Shown piece after piece: positions 23,455-34,424 of a stretch of 64,000 bases of DNA (position 1 is its first letter; each line of letters starts with the position of its first letter). Under the pieces are notes generated by a model. The model saw nothing but the letters and a program-made list of their open reading frames with translations. It was not told the origin of the DNA and did no database searches. Made by a program: the position numbers and the translations under genes. The DNA comes from Brachynemurus nebulosus. Lineage: Eukaryota > Arthropoda > Insecta > Neuroptera > Myrmeleontidae. The stretch spans positions 2,511,472 through 2,575,471 of the forward strand of contig JAPWDM010000046.1 in NCBI GenBank assembly GCA_035578155.1, read 5' to 3'.

Positions 23455-23507
<53 letters not shown>
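23455..23507. repeat. (TA)n microsatellite
   Basis: About 52 bp of TA at the edge of the dispersed repeat. Confidence 0.9.
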
Positions 23508-23510
<3 letters not shown>

Positions 23511-23715
23511 CTTTTCAGATAAAATTAATCATGAGTTTTCGTTAAAAAATTAAATAATTCTTATATTCGAAACAAATCGATCTTCTATTCTTTTCTAAAA
23601 ATAAACTGCAAATTTAAAATTTACATAAATGAAATAATAAAAGAGATAAAGCCAGGAAAACGGAAATTGTTTAAATTCAAAGTTACGAAGCATGGTTAAA
23701 TTTAACTGAAACAGA

Positions 23716-23717
<2 letters not shown>

Positions 23718-23760
<43 letters not shown>
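23718..23760. repeat. (TA)n microsatellite
   Basis: About 40 bp of TA. Confidence 0.9.
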
Positions 23761-23762
<2 letters not shown>

Positions 23763-23824
23763 GGTAGCCAACATCAAAGGGTGTAATTAGCATAAATCTT
23801 AAGTTCATAGTGACGAAAACAAAG

Positions 23825-24065
23825 ATTTAAAGATTTGGTGTGATTTGGTGTCATTTGGTGTCTTTTTTGGTGTCATTTGGTGTATTTTTGGTGTGATTTT
23901 GTGTATTTTTTGATGTCATTTGGTGTATTTTCGGTGTTTTTTTGGTGTCAGTTGGAGCTTTTTGGGTGTCTTTTTGGTGTAATTTGGTGTATTTTTGGTG
24001 TAATTTGGTGTATTTTGGTGTAATTTGGTGTATTTTGGTGTAATTTGGTGTATTTTTGGTGTCTC
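23825..24065. repeat. TTTGGTGT minisatellite
   Basis: Irregular tandem copies of TTTGGTGTAATTTGGTGTAT-type units, about 17-20 bp long. The array runs directly up to the start of the ORF at 24076. Confidence 0.85.
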
Positions 24066-24075
24066 TGATTTGGAG

Positions 24076-24540
24076 ATGACCCGATCCATAGCATCAAGAG
24101 ATCGTGATATTTCTTACCCTGAAAAAATAACATCAGCTATTGAATGGGGTTCGTCTGTGGAAACTTTGGATCTTCTATTCACATTTACCTTTGACGAATC
24201 TGATATTGGGGAAGACCGTCTAGATGGATTCGACACGCTGACATATTTTCTTACTTTGTGAATGTGAAAAACGATAACATATGCTCGCCCGGAACTGTTG
24301 GATCGTATATTGAAACTTGTGGAAGAGCATGGTATTCCCCGACTGTATTTCAATCCAAAGAGCGTAGAAGAAGACGGTGAATTGTTAAAGTGGATCTTGC
24401 AGAACATTGAAAAAGGCACAACCAATCAATCAGCACCCCTAGGCTGGGAAAGTGGTCCGAATACGGGGGCTTGGCCGTCGAGGAACTTACAAGACTACTT
24501 AGATATATACAAAATTTTAAATACGAATTTCAATATTTAA
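24076..24540 (+). pseudogene. unknown ORF, convergent with the PolB relic
   Basis: From ATG 24076-24078 a single frame runs to the TAA at 24538-24540, broken by two TGA codons at 24259-24261 and 24265-24267. The composition is coding-like and far less AT-rich than the surroundings; for example PRLYFNPKSVEEDGELLKW and SAPLGWESGPNTGAW. I do not recognise the protein. It is Asp/Glu-rich, with no membrane segment or signal peptide. Its 3' end faces the 3' end of the PolB pseudogene 355 bp away, across T-rich sequence, so it is probably another gene of the same viral or Polinton-like relic. It could equally be a neighbouring insertion. Confidence 0.45.
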
Positions 24541-24894
24541 ATTTTTCATGATGTCTTTTCTTTTTTATTTCTTTTTTTCATCATGTATTTTTTAAATTAA
24601 TTGATTTTTTTAAATTTTTAAATGTTTTGATTTTTTTTTCAATTTTTTTTTTGTATATTTTTGATTTTTTTTTAAATTTTTTTGGAGTTTTTTTTGTTTT
24701 TTAAATTTTGTATTTTTTTTTCAATTTGTTTTTTATGAAATTACAATATTTTAATATGTACAAATTTTTTTATTTTTTAATAAAATTTTTACATATGTGC
24801 ACATGTACACATGTTCACATTTTTTTATTTTTTTAAAAAATATATACAAAATTAACAAAAGTATATATATAAAATTAAGAAAAATAAAAATCGT
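24541..24894. other. T-rich spacer between two convergent ORFs
   Basis: Long T runs (and A runs on the - strand) with several AATAAA/TTTATT-type signals, for example near 24778. This fits a shared 3' end region for the + ORF and the - strand PolB. No ORF. Confidence 0.45.
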
Positions 24895-27800
24895 CTATTT
24901 TATAATGCCCCCACGGGAGAGTTTATTGTTGGGTGTTTGAAACCGTTTATCATCGTCATTGGATAGTGCGGCCTTATTCACTAAATGTGTGTATAACCGA
25001 TGTTTTAGGCTGCGGAAAACACTCATTTGTTTATACAACACAGCAGTTGAATCTTTCCTCATCACACAATTTATGTAGTCTTTTACGTCTATTTCGTTTT
25101 TCACCACATCTTTCTTCACACCTTTGAGTTTCTTACTTGGGGGCACATCACTGTCTTTGACTATACAGTAGGATTTAGCTTTAACACCGACAAATTGTTT
25201 AATTATTGTACCAGAACACTCATCTTTAAATTTACCGAGCACTTTTTTGTTTAATTGAGGAAGTCCATAGACGTTATCTACGGCATAGTCACTCGTGTCA
25301 AAATACTCGCTAACTTCCGGCTTAATGTCGACCTAAAAATCGTCCGTTTCTATTTGGTATATAAAACTGTCGGTATCCATGTACAATAAATTCACTTTGT
25401 CAGTATATTTCGGTTTTATATAACCGTAGTGGAAATCGTACATCAAAGTTTTTGATAACTCGAGCACGCTAAATCCTACGTAAATCGGCTTGTCGTATTT
25501 CACTTTCAAACGGTCCATTTGTATGGCGACTAGGTTTTCATGAATGATGGAGCAACTGTGGAAATTTGGTTTACTTATTAAATTATTAGCACCCAACTTT
25601 TTACGAATGTTCTCCCAATGAGTAACTAGCCGCACATCAACACGCTTGTCGACATTTTCCATCGTTTTCTTAAAAACACTATTATTTTTTAATTTGAAAT
25701 AATCTTTTTCAAAACTATTTGTCGCCTTAGAATGAAGCTCGGTATTTAAATCGATGTATTTCTTCAGCTACGGAGATTGATTAAACTGGAGCGCACGATA
25801 TATTTTCTTTAACTTTAGTCCGTATTTTAAGCACTGTTTTAAATTCCGATAATGGATCACATATTTCTTCTTGTCCTAAACATTGGCGAGCAATTTGCTG
25901 TTTTTGGATGTGATGTATGGCGGCTTCATCTGCTCCGGACAGAATGGTAGATCTTGATGATAGTCGTGCGGTGTTTTCGGGTACTCGAGATCGACTTCCA
26001 AAATGTATCCAACATCAGCGGCATCCGGAACCATTGGTATGTCGATGTTATCCAATTCGTGTTCTGGGACCCACCGGAAATGTCTAATCGGCAAATGCTG
26101 CGACATGGCCAATCCGTACAAGTTGTTTGCATCCAGATATTCGATGTAGGTCGATGGTTTCGTGGGGTCGTAGTCAGACATGTACTTATTGTTTGCTTCG
26201 CTAAAACGACCGCAACATTGAGTCAATCCACCACGCATACCCTTTTTAATGAAATGGATCATGTCGATATCCGCTAGTAGTTCCAGTTCCACTTTCGTAT
26301 ATTTCAACATGGCGTCCCAGCTCAAGCTTGGTGCGGTGTAATACTGGCACGGATCCAATTTGTACGTATTCAAACACAGGTTCCGGAAATTTTCGAATAC
26401 ATCTGCCAGTAATAACACGTCCGGTTTCAGATATAAGCCCGAATACTCGCCCAAAGTTCGGATGTTGAATTCTTCCCATACTCGCTGTGCACGCTGGTAT
26501 TCTTCATCGCTGATACTTGATAATTTCAGACTGCTATGGAATGCCGCTTTTGGTGGTAGAGCGCGTTCATTCAGTCGTTCAACACTGTTGACGTATTCGT
26601 ACGGGAATATTCCTTTTGGTTTGATTAAATTGAAAAGGCGGTCTTTAGAAAATGCTCGACGAACTTCGGCGAACTTCTCCGGCTTTAAATTTTCAGCAAA
26701 TTTATCTAAACTGCTCGCCATAAATCGGAACGAATCGATAAAACGCAACTGGATTGTTTTAATTTTAAATTTGTTATCAGATTCTTCATCTTCTTCATCA
26801 TCTTCGCCATCATCAATATCTTCCACTTCTTGATTGGTGTCGACTGGTAGATATTTTGTGAAAGAAATGTAGCGTTCTTTGTTGTTCGATATGACATCGA
26901 TTCGCTCCTTGGAGACTCCAAATTCTCGGACGATAAGGTGCGCACATATCTAGATAAATTTAGGAAACGATCGGGATGAATTTCGGTAGTCTGTAAAACC
27001 GATTACATTGGTTATGTGCGACACCTCGAAATTCACCCGTTAGATGGTCATGATCCCGCACACGATCGTTTCCCAATTCATTGCCGCATATGGAACATTC
27101 TTCAATTAATCCAAATTCTAAATAGTCCAGCGCTGTTAATGGCTTCATCGGAATTTCCTTTTGTAAAATTTTATGTAGTCGTTGGGCATCTTCTTCCAAT
27201 TTTTCGATAAAAACTTTCGCACAGTTCGGCCCGCGGTACGTCTTGAATTTGTTTAATGATTCATCATACGAGCACTTAATGTAATATGCGAAGCTGAATG
27301 GTTCATGGATATGCGTGGTGTTCGGAAACAATCCGTCGGGACTCGGTGCGCATATGTCGCATGGTTTTAATATTGATTCGAAGTCCGCGTAGATCGTAAA
27401 CGGGACGCGCATCTGCTTGGCATAATTTTGAAATTTCAAAATGTTGTCCTTGCCAGGACTTGGTATTACAGTGCGGACTTTGTTGCAGTCTTCTTTAGAA
27501 TGTTCAATAAGCCCCTCTTCTGTTCGAAAGAATTGGAGACACCCATCATATAGCCGTGCAGTTTCTTTATGTTTCGATAACTGACGTCCAACGAGCCGAC
27601 TTAAGTTCTTTATCCAGCAGTAGTGACTGGTTTCGCCATTTTCAATGTATAACAGATTCACATGGATATTCCGTTTTTCCTTGGTGTAGTGCAGCGGTGC
27701 AACAATACTCTTCCCTTCCAGTCCATAAACATTGACGCTGATGTTCAAAGATTCAAACAATTTTATATCTTTGATCTTCATTGGGAACTCAATATCATCG

Positions 27801-28867
27801 AAATTTTATACTAATGAGTAATGAGGATATGATGCGACTCGATGCGGGTGATTGCGATAATCAACTGGGTGCAAAGCCGATGTTATTGCCCATGCGAAGC
27901 AAGCCTGGTCTTCATTTTGAATATTAATAACCGCCTGTTTTCGTTTGATCCATGCCGGAAGCTCGATATACGATGAAGCCCGAAGCGGATTGTATTTATT
28001 TACGTTGACTTCCAAATAGCAGACTTCCAAAAGCGACCAGCCGCTGTTTCGTTCTTGGAATTCTTCGCTCTTGCGCACTACAGTCGACGCCATATTTTGG
28101 TAAATTTCCTCCATATTGGTGGATTCGCAAACAGTAACATTTCTGGTGTTGAACGACTTCAAATCCAGTAGCAAATTATCGCCCTTGTCGAATTTTGCAT
28201 ATAGACCGAACACTTCAAAATTTGTTTTAAATGATGTATGCTTCGCCAGTTCCATATGTAGCAGCTGAAAAACATTTTCCTTAATTTCATTCAAAAATTC
28301 TTCAATGGACTGGAAATACTCGGATCTCTTCACCCGGTAGCTGATTATTCTGGTTTTGAACGCGCTGTTAATAGTTTCCACATTAACGTTTCCAGTACCG
28401 CAGCATAATTTATTTTTGTGGGCCGCGCTTCGTATATGTCCATTGAATGATGAAATTGGTATATCCACGCCGCATACCTCACAACGTCTTGATCCCCGAT
28501 CCGCCTTTGACTTTTTAAATGGACTGTCATTTTCTTCACCGGCTGCACGCTTTCTCGAAATAGGACCGCTGCTAGTCGAGGACTGTCCATGATCACGTCC
28601 GACGCTGGTTGCGGGTTGCCCATGTTCATTAGCCATATGTCGCTCCAGACCATTTCTAACATATTCACCGCAGTAAGCACACAATACCGCCGTTGAATGG
28701 AATTTTTTCAGATGTTGTCGTAAATTATCCATTCTCATAAACATGACCCCACACTGCCCGCATTTAAAAGACGATTTGTTGTCGCCATATTTCGTCTTCA
28801 AATGTCCTGTCAAAGCATCCCGACGGCTGAACCCTGCTGGACACATTTCGCAGTTGAACAACGACAT
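24895..28867 (-). pseudogene. Polinton/adintovirus-type protein-primed DNA polymerase B, inactivated
   Basis: The start is ATG 28867-28865; the upstream extension of the frame is intronic. The product would be about 1,300 residues. The N-terminus has C2H2/Cys-rich fingers (CEMCPAGFSRRDALTGH, CGQCGVMF, CAYCGEYV). Next come a viral-type region, the 3'-5' exonuclease motif YADFES, an endonuclease-VII-like CSICGNELG...RDHDHLTGEFRG finger, the Exo III region YLKPDVLLLADVF, Pol motif A DANNLYGLAM and Pol motif C YMDTDS. A lysine-rich end follows. Lesions: TAA 27808-27806; a frameshift with stops near 26975-26950; TAG 25878-25876; TAG 25770-25768; TAG 25335-25333. The motif-B region reads NNSVFKK, unusual at the Gly position. 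Long intact stretches show that decay is fairly recent. Integrase, protease and capsid genes were not found, so this is a partial element. Confidence 0.85.
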
Positions 28868-28872
28868 TTTTC

Positions 28873-29272
28873 CTAAATTTAACAAAAAAAATATTGTTTA
28901 GTTTTCGCGAAATATTTATAATTTTGCTTCTAAGATTAAATTTTATTATGAACGCTAAACTTGATCGAAAATATTTTACATTTTATTTACAGAATTTTTT
29001 TAACGCATTCTGTACATTCTAAAATGAAAAAAAAAATGAAATTGTTTCGACATTAAACAAAATTAAAAACGTGAAATTATATTTTCTGGAATTTCTAAAA
29101 CAAAATTTAATTTGAAAAATATTGACTGGTAAAAAATAACATGAAATTTTTCTGTTTTAATATTTCTAAAATAATTGTAATTAGTTTTAAGTTGTTGGAT
29201 ATAAAAATTATTAAAAAATTTTTCAAAATAAAAATTATATTAAAAGGAATTAAATATTTTTACTGAACTTAC
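28873..29272 (-). other. probable 5' UTR intron of the PolB gene
   Basis: On the - strand a consensus donor CCGG|GTAAGT (exon end 29273) and an acceptor AAATTTAG|G (exon start 28872) lie just before the PolB ATG. Removing the 400-bp intron brings a leader from the promoter near 29520 to within about 5 bases of the start codon. This is seen only as sequence signals. Confidence 0.5.
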
Positions 29273-29510
29273 CCGGTTTTTTTTTCAAATATATGACAAG
29301 AACAGTCAAAAAAATACACAGACTGATTTTTCAGTACACTATGCTTTTAATAGCAAAAAAAAAATAAAATTAACTATCCGATTAGCTTAAAAACGAACAA
29401 TTAAACTTTAGAAATTAGATTAAGATGAAATTCGCAAATTCACTTTTGTAGCGTTTAAAACACTGTACTCCAAAAAAGTCGCAAAAGATAATGACTATAT
29501 GTGATATAGG

Positions 29511-29546
29511 GCTAGCTTATTTATAGTTTTTAATTGATGACGTCAT
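29511..29546 (-). promoter_or_regulatory. CRE-plus-TATA promoter of the PolB gene
   Basis: On the - strand TGACGTCATCA (29546-29536) lies about 8 bp upstream of CTATAAATAAGC (29527-29516). The same module stands before the small gene at 32000-32345. TGACGTCA is the full CREB/ATF palindrome. Confidence 0.5.
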
Positions 29547-29665
29547 ACAGATGTGCAGTGAGAACAAGCTAAAACATGTAATAATTCAATATGATGCAAC
29601 AATTATTAATAAAATAGTAGGTATTTTATCCTATGGGAGCATAAAAAAATTCTTATCTTCTAAAC

Positions 29666-30403
29666 CAGGGGTCGGCAACCTTTTTTGGATGGTGGGCCAT
29701 TTTTAAAAAAAATAATTTTTAGCGGGCCGCACAGTCAAATATTTTTCAATGTAGTATGTGGCTTAAGTAGGTTTTTTTAACGAATTTTCGAATCGAAAAT
29801 TCAGCTATTAGAATCACTGTCTTGATACTACTTGAGCCCGGAACTAGAAGCCAAAAATGACTTTCACTAAAATTTATATAATTCTCGAACGAAAAAATCC
29901 TGTTTTTACGAACTTTGGTAAAAATATTGGAAGTCCAAAAAGTCAGAACGCCCGATGCCCGAAAATTGATTTATAGGCATTTTGCCTAAAAAATTTTTGT
30001 GGAAAAAGTGAGTTTCTTGCCCAAATTTCCTCGAGTTTTTGTCATATTTTCTTACACCGTTGGAAAAAGGAGAAAATAATCACCTAAAAACGATTTTTGA
30101 AAAATAATTCTATGTCAAGTAGTTTCCGAGAAAAACTAATTTTTGTAAACAGAAATTCGCTATATTATGCAGGATACTGCGACAGGGATATTTTCTTTTT
30201 TAACACAAATTAATAAATAATAAGAATCAACATTCTCATTAGTAACAGTCTTAGTCACATGTTATAAAACATCGGAGAACAAAGAGTATAAAGTATGCTT
30301 AACTCTATATAGACAGAGCCATTATTCAAAAAGTTATATTGCTTGGCGGGTCGCATGAAAACTTGCAACGGGCCGCATGCGGCCCGCAGGTTGCCGACCC
30401 CTA
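29666..30403. mobile_element. hAT-type MITE with perfect 8-bp duplication
   Basis: The termini are CAGGGGTCGGCAACC and GGTTGCCGACCCCTA. Both sides carry TTCTAAAC (29658-29665 and 30404-30411). Subterminal GCGGCCCGC / CGGGCCGC blocks are typical of hAT MITEs. At 738 bp it has no transposase ORF. It sits inside the leader region of the Polinton-like relic, so it arrived after it. Confidence 0.9.
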
Positions 30404-30944
30404 TTCTAAACTATCACTAACTTTTAAATTTTAGTAAAAATTTTTTACAGAAAAATTTATTAATAATAACAAAGTATTTGCAAAGAAAAATGCTGTTGAA
30501 ATACTCAAAAAACGCGTGTGATAACTTACCAAATATAAAAAATTATTTCTTATTTTGCTCTCTGTTTTCCACAACCCTAGCTTTCACTGAAAGAGTTTTT
30601 CGGTGATGAATGTAAAGTGGCGAGCAAATAACAAATAAATCCTTGATAAATTTAATATAAAATAAATTATTTAAATCTGAATTTAGATTGTAAAACTAGC
30701 TATGAAGTGTTCGTAGATACCAAAAATTGTGTTAGCACGTGCTAAAAACACAAAAAATGTTTTACTCAAACTTAAATTTAAGCTCTGAAAATAGTTTTTC
30801 TCTCAAGTACTTTATCTTTTGCTTATTCACGAGATTAAAAAAAAAAATTGGTAACCCTAGTTATAATTTATGACAAATGTATTATAGGTACAGCTAAAAA
30901 TTTCTAGTAATTGTTAAAATTAATACTAAAAACGAATTAAATAT
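30404..30944. other. non-coding, part of the Polinton-like relic
   Basis: AT-rich sequence with no ORF. It continues the sequence interrupted by the hAT MITE. Confidence 0.35.
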
Positions 30945-31140
30945 GTTTTTTCACCTTACCTGCAGTTTTCAAATAAAACAAAAACAGTCAAAAATCACAC
31001 AAAAACACTGAATAAAACGACTAAAAACCGCTGCACGTACAAACAAATAAACCAAAACAAAAACACAAAAAAATTGGTTCTTAATTCACTAACTCTTATA
31101 CCTACAAAACAAATAACTGTAGTTTTGAAATAACACAAAA
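30945..31140 (-). promoter_or_regulatory. second leader copy with splice donor
   Basis: The - strand segment is similar to 29265-29480 (GACTGTTTTTGTT-like block, then a donor CTGCAG|GTAAGG with exon end 30960). A GTATAAGAG TATA-like box lies near 31100. The leader therefore appears duplicated, giving two possible first exons for PolB or a missing gene. Confidence 0.35.
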
Positions 31141-31599
31141 TTTTTGTTTTAAAAGTTTTCAGTTGGTTTAGTATCTAACAATACTATTGCCGGAAATAAA
31201 TTTTCTAATATTAATAGAATTTCCAATTGCTGAAGAAGAAAATTTTCCTATTTTTCACAAGCAAATTTTTCAATTGATATAAATGTTAAATTTAATGTAT
31301 AAAATTGCAAGTCGAATCATGCAACATAATATCTACATCTATATACATATAAGATGTGATACTTCACATACGATAGCGTGAAATATGCATTTATCGGCAT
31401 TTTTGCTATATGCGATTGAAACTTTTGCGTTGTTAAAAGACATATAAATTATACATAGTTAAGAAATTATTATTATAAAATATAATTTTGAAATTATTAT
31501 GAAAATTTAACTTTTTCATTTTGGGAAATATTACATATATTAACACTCATCATTGCTTACAAGTATTATTAATCAATATGTTATCGATTTGTACTTTAG

Positions 31600-31900
31600 A
31601 GGTGACACATACCAAATTGATTTAGAGGTGGGACATGAATAAAAAAATCGATTTTTTAAATTTTTTATTGAACGCCAAAAGTGTTTACATATTAAACAAA
31701 TTAGAGTATAAAACAAGATTTAGAGGCGGGACATGAATAAAAAAATCGATTTTTAAATTTCTTTTATTGAACACCAAAAAATGTTTATTTATTAATCTGG
31801 CATAATCAAAACTGGAATATAAATCAATGGTTAGAGATGGGTATTAAATAAAAAAAAATCGAATTTTTGTTTTATAATTTTTATTAAATATATGTAAAAA
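31600..31900. repeat. ~100-bp direct repeats, three copies
   Basis: The block TTAGAGGTGGGACATGAATA followed by AAAAATCGATTTTT recurs at about 31621, 31718 and 31831, with spacings of about 97 and 113 bp. It lies 3' of the small gene at 32000-32345, whose - strand transcript would end in an AATAAAA-containing stretch near 31890. Confidence 0.65.
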
Positions 31901-31999
31901 TTGGTACAATATTGAAATTTTTAAAATACATAGTACAATTAAATAATACATTTTGAAGAGAATAAATTACAAAATTTGCCATTCAGCACCCCCAACGAT

Positions 32000-32345
32000 T
32001 TAGAGAAAGTCCAGCGTTTTGAATTCCAGTTTATAAGTCAGTCCAATTGGTTCATTATTCATAATATCCAGTTTTGGATTGCTCTGCAGCCACGCCAGCA
32101 TCTGCTCATTCAAATTTTCAAATCTCGCCGGTAACGAAATGTATCCAATTTCTAACTCCAATATTGTCTTCATCTTCGATGAATCCAATTTTGATGACGA
32201 TTGTCTCGCGCTTATAATTTTATATATTTTTCGTTTAATCCATCGTCTAACAGCACCAAGATGGTTCAATTCGTCCATGAAATTTCGCCATTTTTTGAAT
32301 TAAGTCTCTGTTTCCAGTTGAAACACCAGCAGTAATGGTTTCCAT
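32000..32345 (-). pseudogene. small unknown gene of the Polinton-like relic, one frameshift
   Basis: A 92-codon ORF (32278-32000) encodes a small protein with a basic N-terminal part (RRWIKRKIYKI) and a Leu/Glu-rich middle. A better start is ATG 32345-32343, which opens a frame with coding-like sequence (ITAGVSTGNRDLIQKMAKF) that shifts into the 92-codon frame near 32278. A TATA box sits about 115 bp upstream of that ATG. I do not recognise the protein. There is no membrane segment. It may be an accessory gene of the element that carries PolB. Confidence 0.5.
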
Positions 32346-32458
32346 TGTTGGCAATAATTAATTCTTAACACAACAATTGAAAATTTACAACAATAAGATT
32401 TAATGTTTTTCACTAAAGTTTCGAACAAAATTGTAATTGAAGAAATTCTGCCGCAGCC

Positions 32459-32491
32459 TTTTTATAGCAGAAAAATAGCCTGATGACGTCA
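32459..32491 (-). promoter_or_regulatory. CRE-plus-TATA promoter of the small gene
   Basis: On the - strand TGACGTCATCA (32491-32481) is followed 14 bp later by CTATAAAAAGGCTG (32467-32454). The TATA box is about 115 bp upstream of the ATG at 32345. The same two-part layout precedes PolB. Confidence 0.55.
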
Positions 32492-32499
32492 GCTATCAC

Positions 32500-32900
32500 A
32501 CTTTATGTAGCCATCTAGGTTAAAACCTGTTGCTTCATTTTCGCATATTAGACAGAAGTCTTCGCTATTTGATATCAGTATACCTTTAGTGACGTCAGCT
32601 GACAATTTGTACAAGTTTATACCTGTTTTCAGATAAAAATATGATAAAATTATGATAAAGTTCATTTTTGCATATTAGACAGAAATCTCTGTTATTAATA
32701 TCAGTTTACCTTCTAATGATGTCAGCTGATAATTTATACAAGTTTAAACCTGTTTTCAGATAAAAATATGCAATCATATGATAAAATTCATTTTCGCATA
32801 TTAGACAGAAATCTCCGTTATTACTATCAGTTTACCTTCTAATGATGTCAACTGAGAATTTATACAAGTTTAAACCTGTTTTCAGATAAAAATATGAAAC
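32500..32900. repeat. ~125-bp direct repeats with CRE-like sites
   Basis: Three imperfect units share TTCGCATATTAGACAGAA, a TGA(C/T)GTCA site near TCAGCTGA, and TTTAAACCTGTTTTCAGATA. The TGACGTCA core is intact in the unit next to the gene and degraded to TGATGTCA in the two outer units. They lie immediately upstream of the small gene's promoter. Confidence 0.7.
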
Positions 32901-33660
32901 CAAGGTACAGAGTTCCCTGTAGTTCAGACTAGCAACGCCATCTTTTAACTATCAAAAAGGATTTTCGGCGTCAATTTTTCAAACTTACGTACAGTCGCTA
33001 GTATCCCGACAAGCAGCGACATCTACTAGTGAATTTACAGGGCTCGAAGGTGGCTGCGCCATCTATTAGGGAAATTTTGAATTCTTAGGTTCGATTAAGT
33101 TAAAAAAATTTTGTTAGGTTAGGTTAGGTTAAAAAAATTTCACTAGCTGTCGTTAGGTTAGGCAAAATTTCCTTAGGTTCTGTTAGGTTGGATCAAGTTT
33201 CATTGGGTTCACTTAGGTTAGAAAAAATTTCACTAGATGTCGTTAGGTTTGAGACCAAATTTTGCTCCACCCACCGCCGGAGGCTTCTAGAGCCGGCCCA
33301 ATCGAGCTACCTCCTCCCGAGGTCACTCAAAAAGTCAGCAGGTGGGAAGGTGGGCTTCGTAGCCCCCAAAAGTAACTACTAAAGGATAAAATGTAATTCA
33401 TGAGAGGTTCAAAATATTACTTACGAGAGGTTCTGCTGTATATCTAAAAATTTACTAAATTTTAAAAAAGATTATGTTTACAAGATTCTAACCTAAAAAG
33501 TAAACGCAGTAAACATTAGGTATATTGTTAGTGGGATACTATCAGGTTTCTCAGTGTTTCCTGTCACAAAGATTTTCCTGTCACAAAAACTCGCTTCTTG
33601 GCTCTTAAATACACTCCCTAAGTGGTTGCGATACGACTAGCAAATTGGACTCTAAAAAAA
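32901..33660. other. non-coding, with a short TTAGG tract
   Basis: Contains GTTAGGTTAGGTTAGGTT at 33113-33130 and scattered single GTTAGG units to 33250. The GC-richer patch at 33265-33370 has no sensible ORF. The tract is three insect-type telomere units, too short to be a telomere. Confidence 0.45.
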
Positions 33661-33664
33661 TAGT

Positions 33665-34168
33665 TTGAAAACATCATCATTAGATCTTGTTCAAAAGCCT
33701 CTAGCATATTTAGGAAACCGATATCTAAGTGTTGAACAATTAACAGAATTAGAAACAGTTTACGCCTATCTTTTTTCAAAGAAAAAATTAACTACTGACG
33801 AACTTCGGTATAAAGTAATTTCTCAAAATATTGGCTTCGGTTTAAATTTATTAAAAGTAATTTACACATGAGATGCTTTGTATTTGCATTTGCTAAGAGC
33901 TACACGGCACAAACATATGTTTGGATAAATGTTGATCAAACAATTTGAGCCGATTGATTATACGTTATTTGGCTATGAAAAGAAAAATGGTAACTTGTAC
34001 CCGCGACAAATGACGAAGAAATCTTTGCCAGAGTCTTTGATTCAGCGTTGTAAATATTCATTGGATTGTCGAAAAATGGCTTGTAGTAGCAAAAAATCTC
34101 AATTAAATTGTATTTTGTTATCCAAGTGTATTAATAATGATTGTCAAAATAAAAAAGGATGGTTGTAA
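33665..34168 (+). pseudogene. C-terminal fragment of a Cys-rich (CXC-like) multicopy protein
   Basis: One frame runs through 33665-34168 with stops at 33869-33871 and about 33926-33928. The second part reads YTLFGYEKKNG, then LPESLIQRCKYSLDCRKMAC, then further spaced Cys residues to DCQNKKGW. Its layout resembles the tesmin/TSO1-like CXC domain at the end of an uncharacterised protein family that is multicopy in insect genomes and behaves like a transposon gene. Several of the usual Cys positions are altered. The family assignment is tentative. Confidence 0.4.
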
Positions 34169-34424
34169 TTTTTTCGAATTTTTATGTTAAAATTTGCTTT
34201 TTTGTAGTAATTTTTATTGCATAATTTTGACTTTTTATTAATTTTTTTTGGTGTCGCTAAAACAATCTAAATATGTAAAAGAGAGGATATAAAAAAACGG
34301 ACCAATAAAATTTCTGGCAACATCCTTAATCACAATCTAAAAGTTTTTCTGAGATTATAACAATTGGTAAAAAGCAGTCCCTACATTTTGCTCACTCAAT
34401 TCCCGCCAGTTCCCAATCTATATC

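Noticed and set aside
26360..26833. 157-codon + strand ORF with a Ser-rich end
   Set aside because: Antisense to the PolB acidic and exonuclease region; the Ser run is the complement of the Asp/Glu tract.
33113..33130. telomere end
   Set aside because: Only three TTAGG-type units inside ordinary repeat DNA; interstitial.
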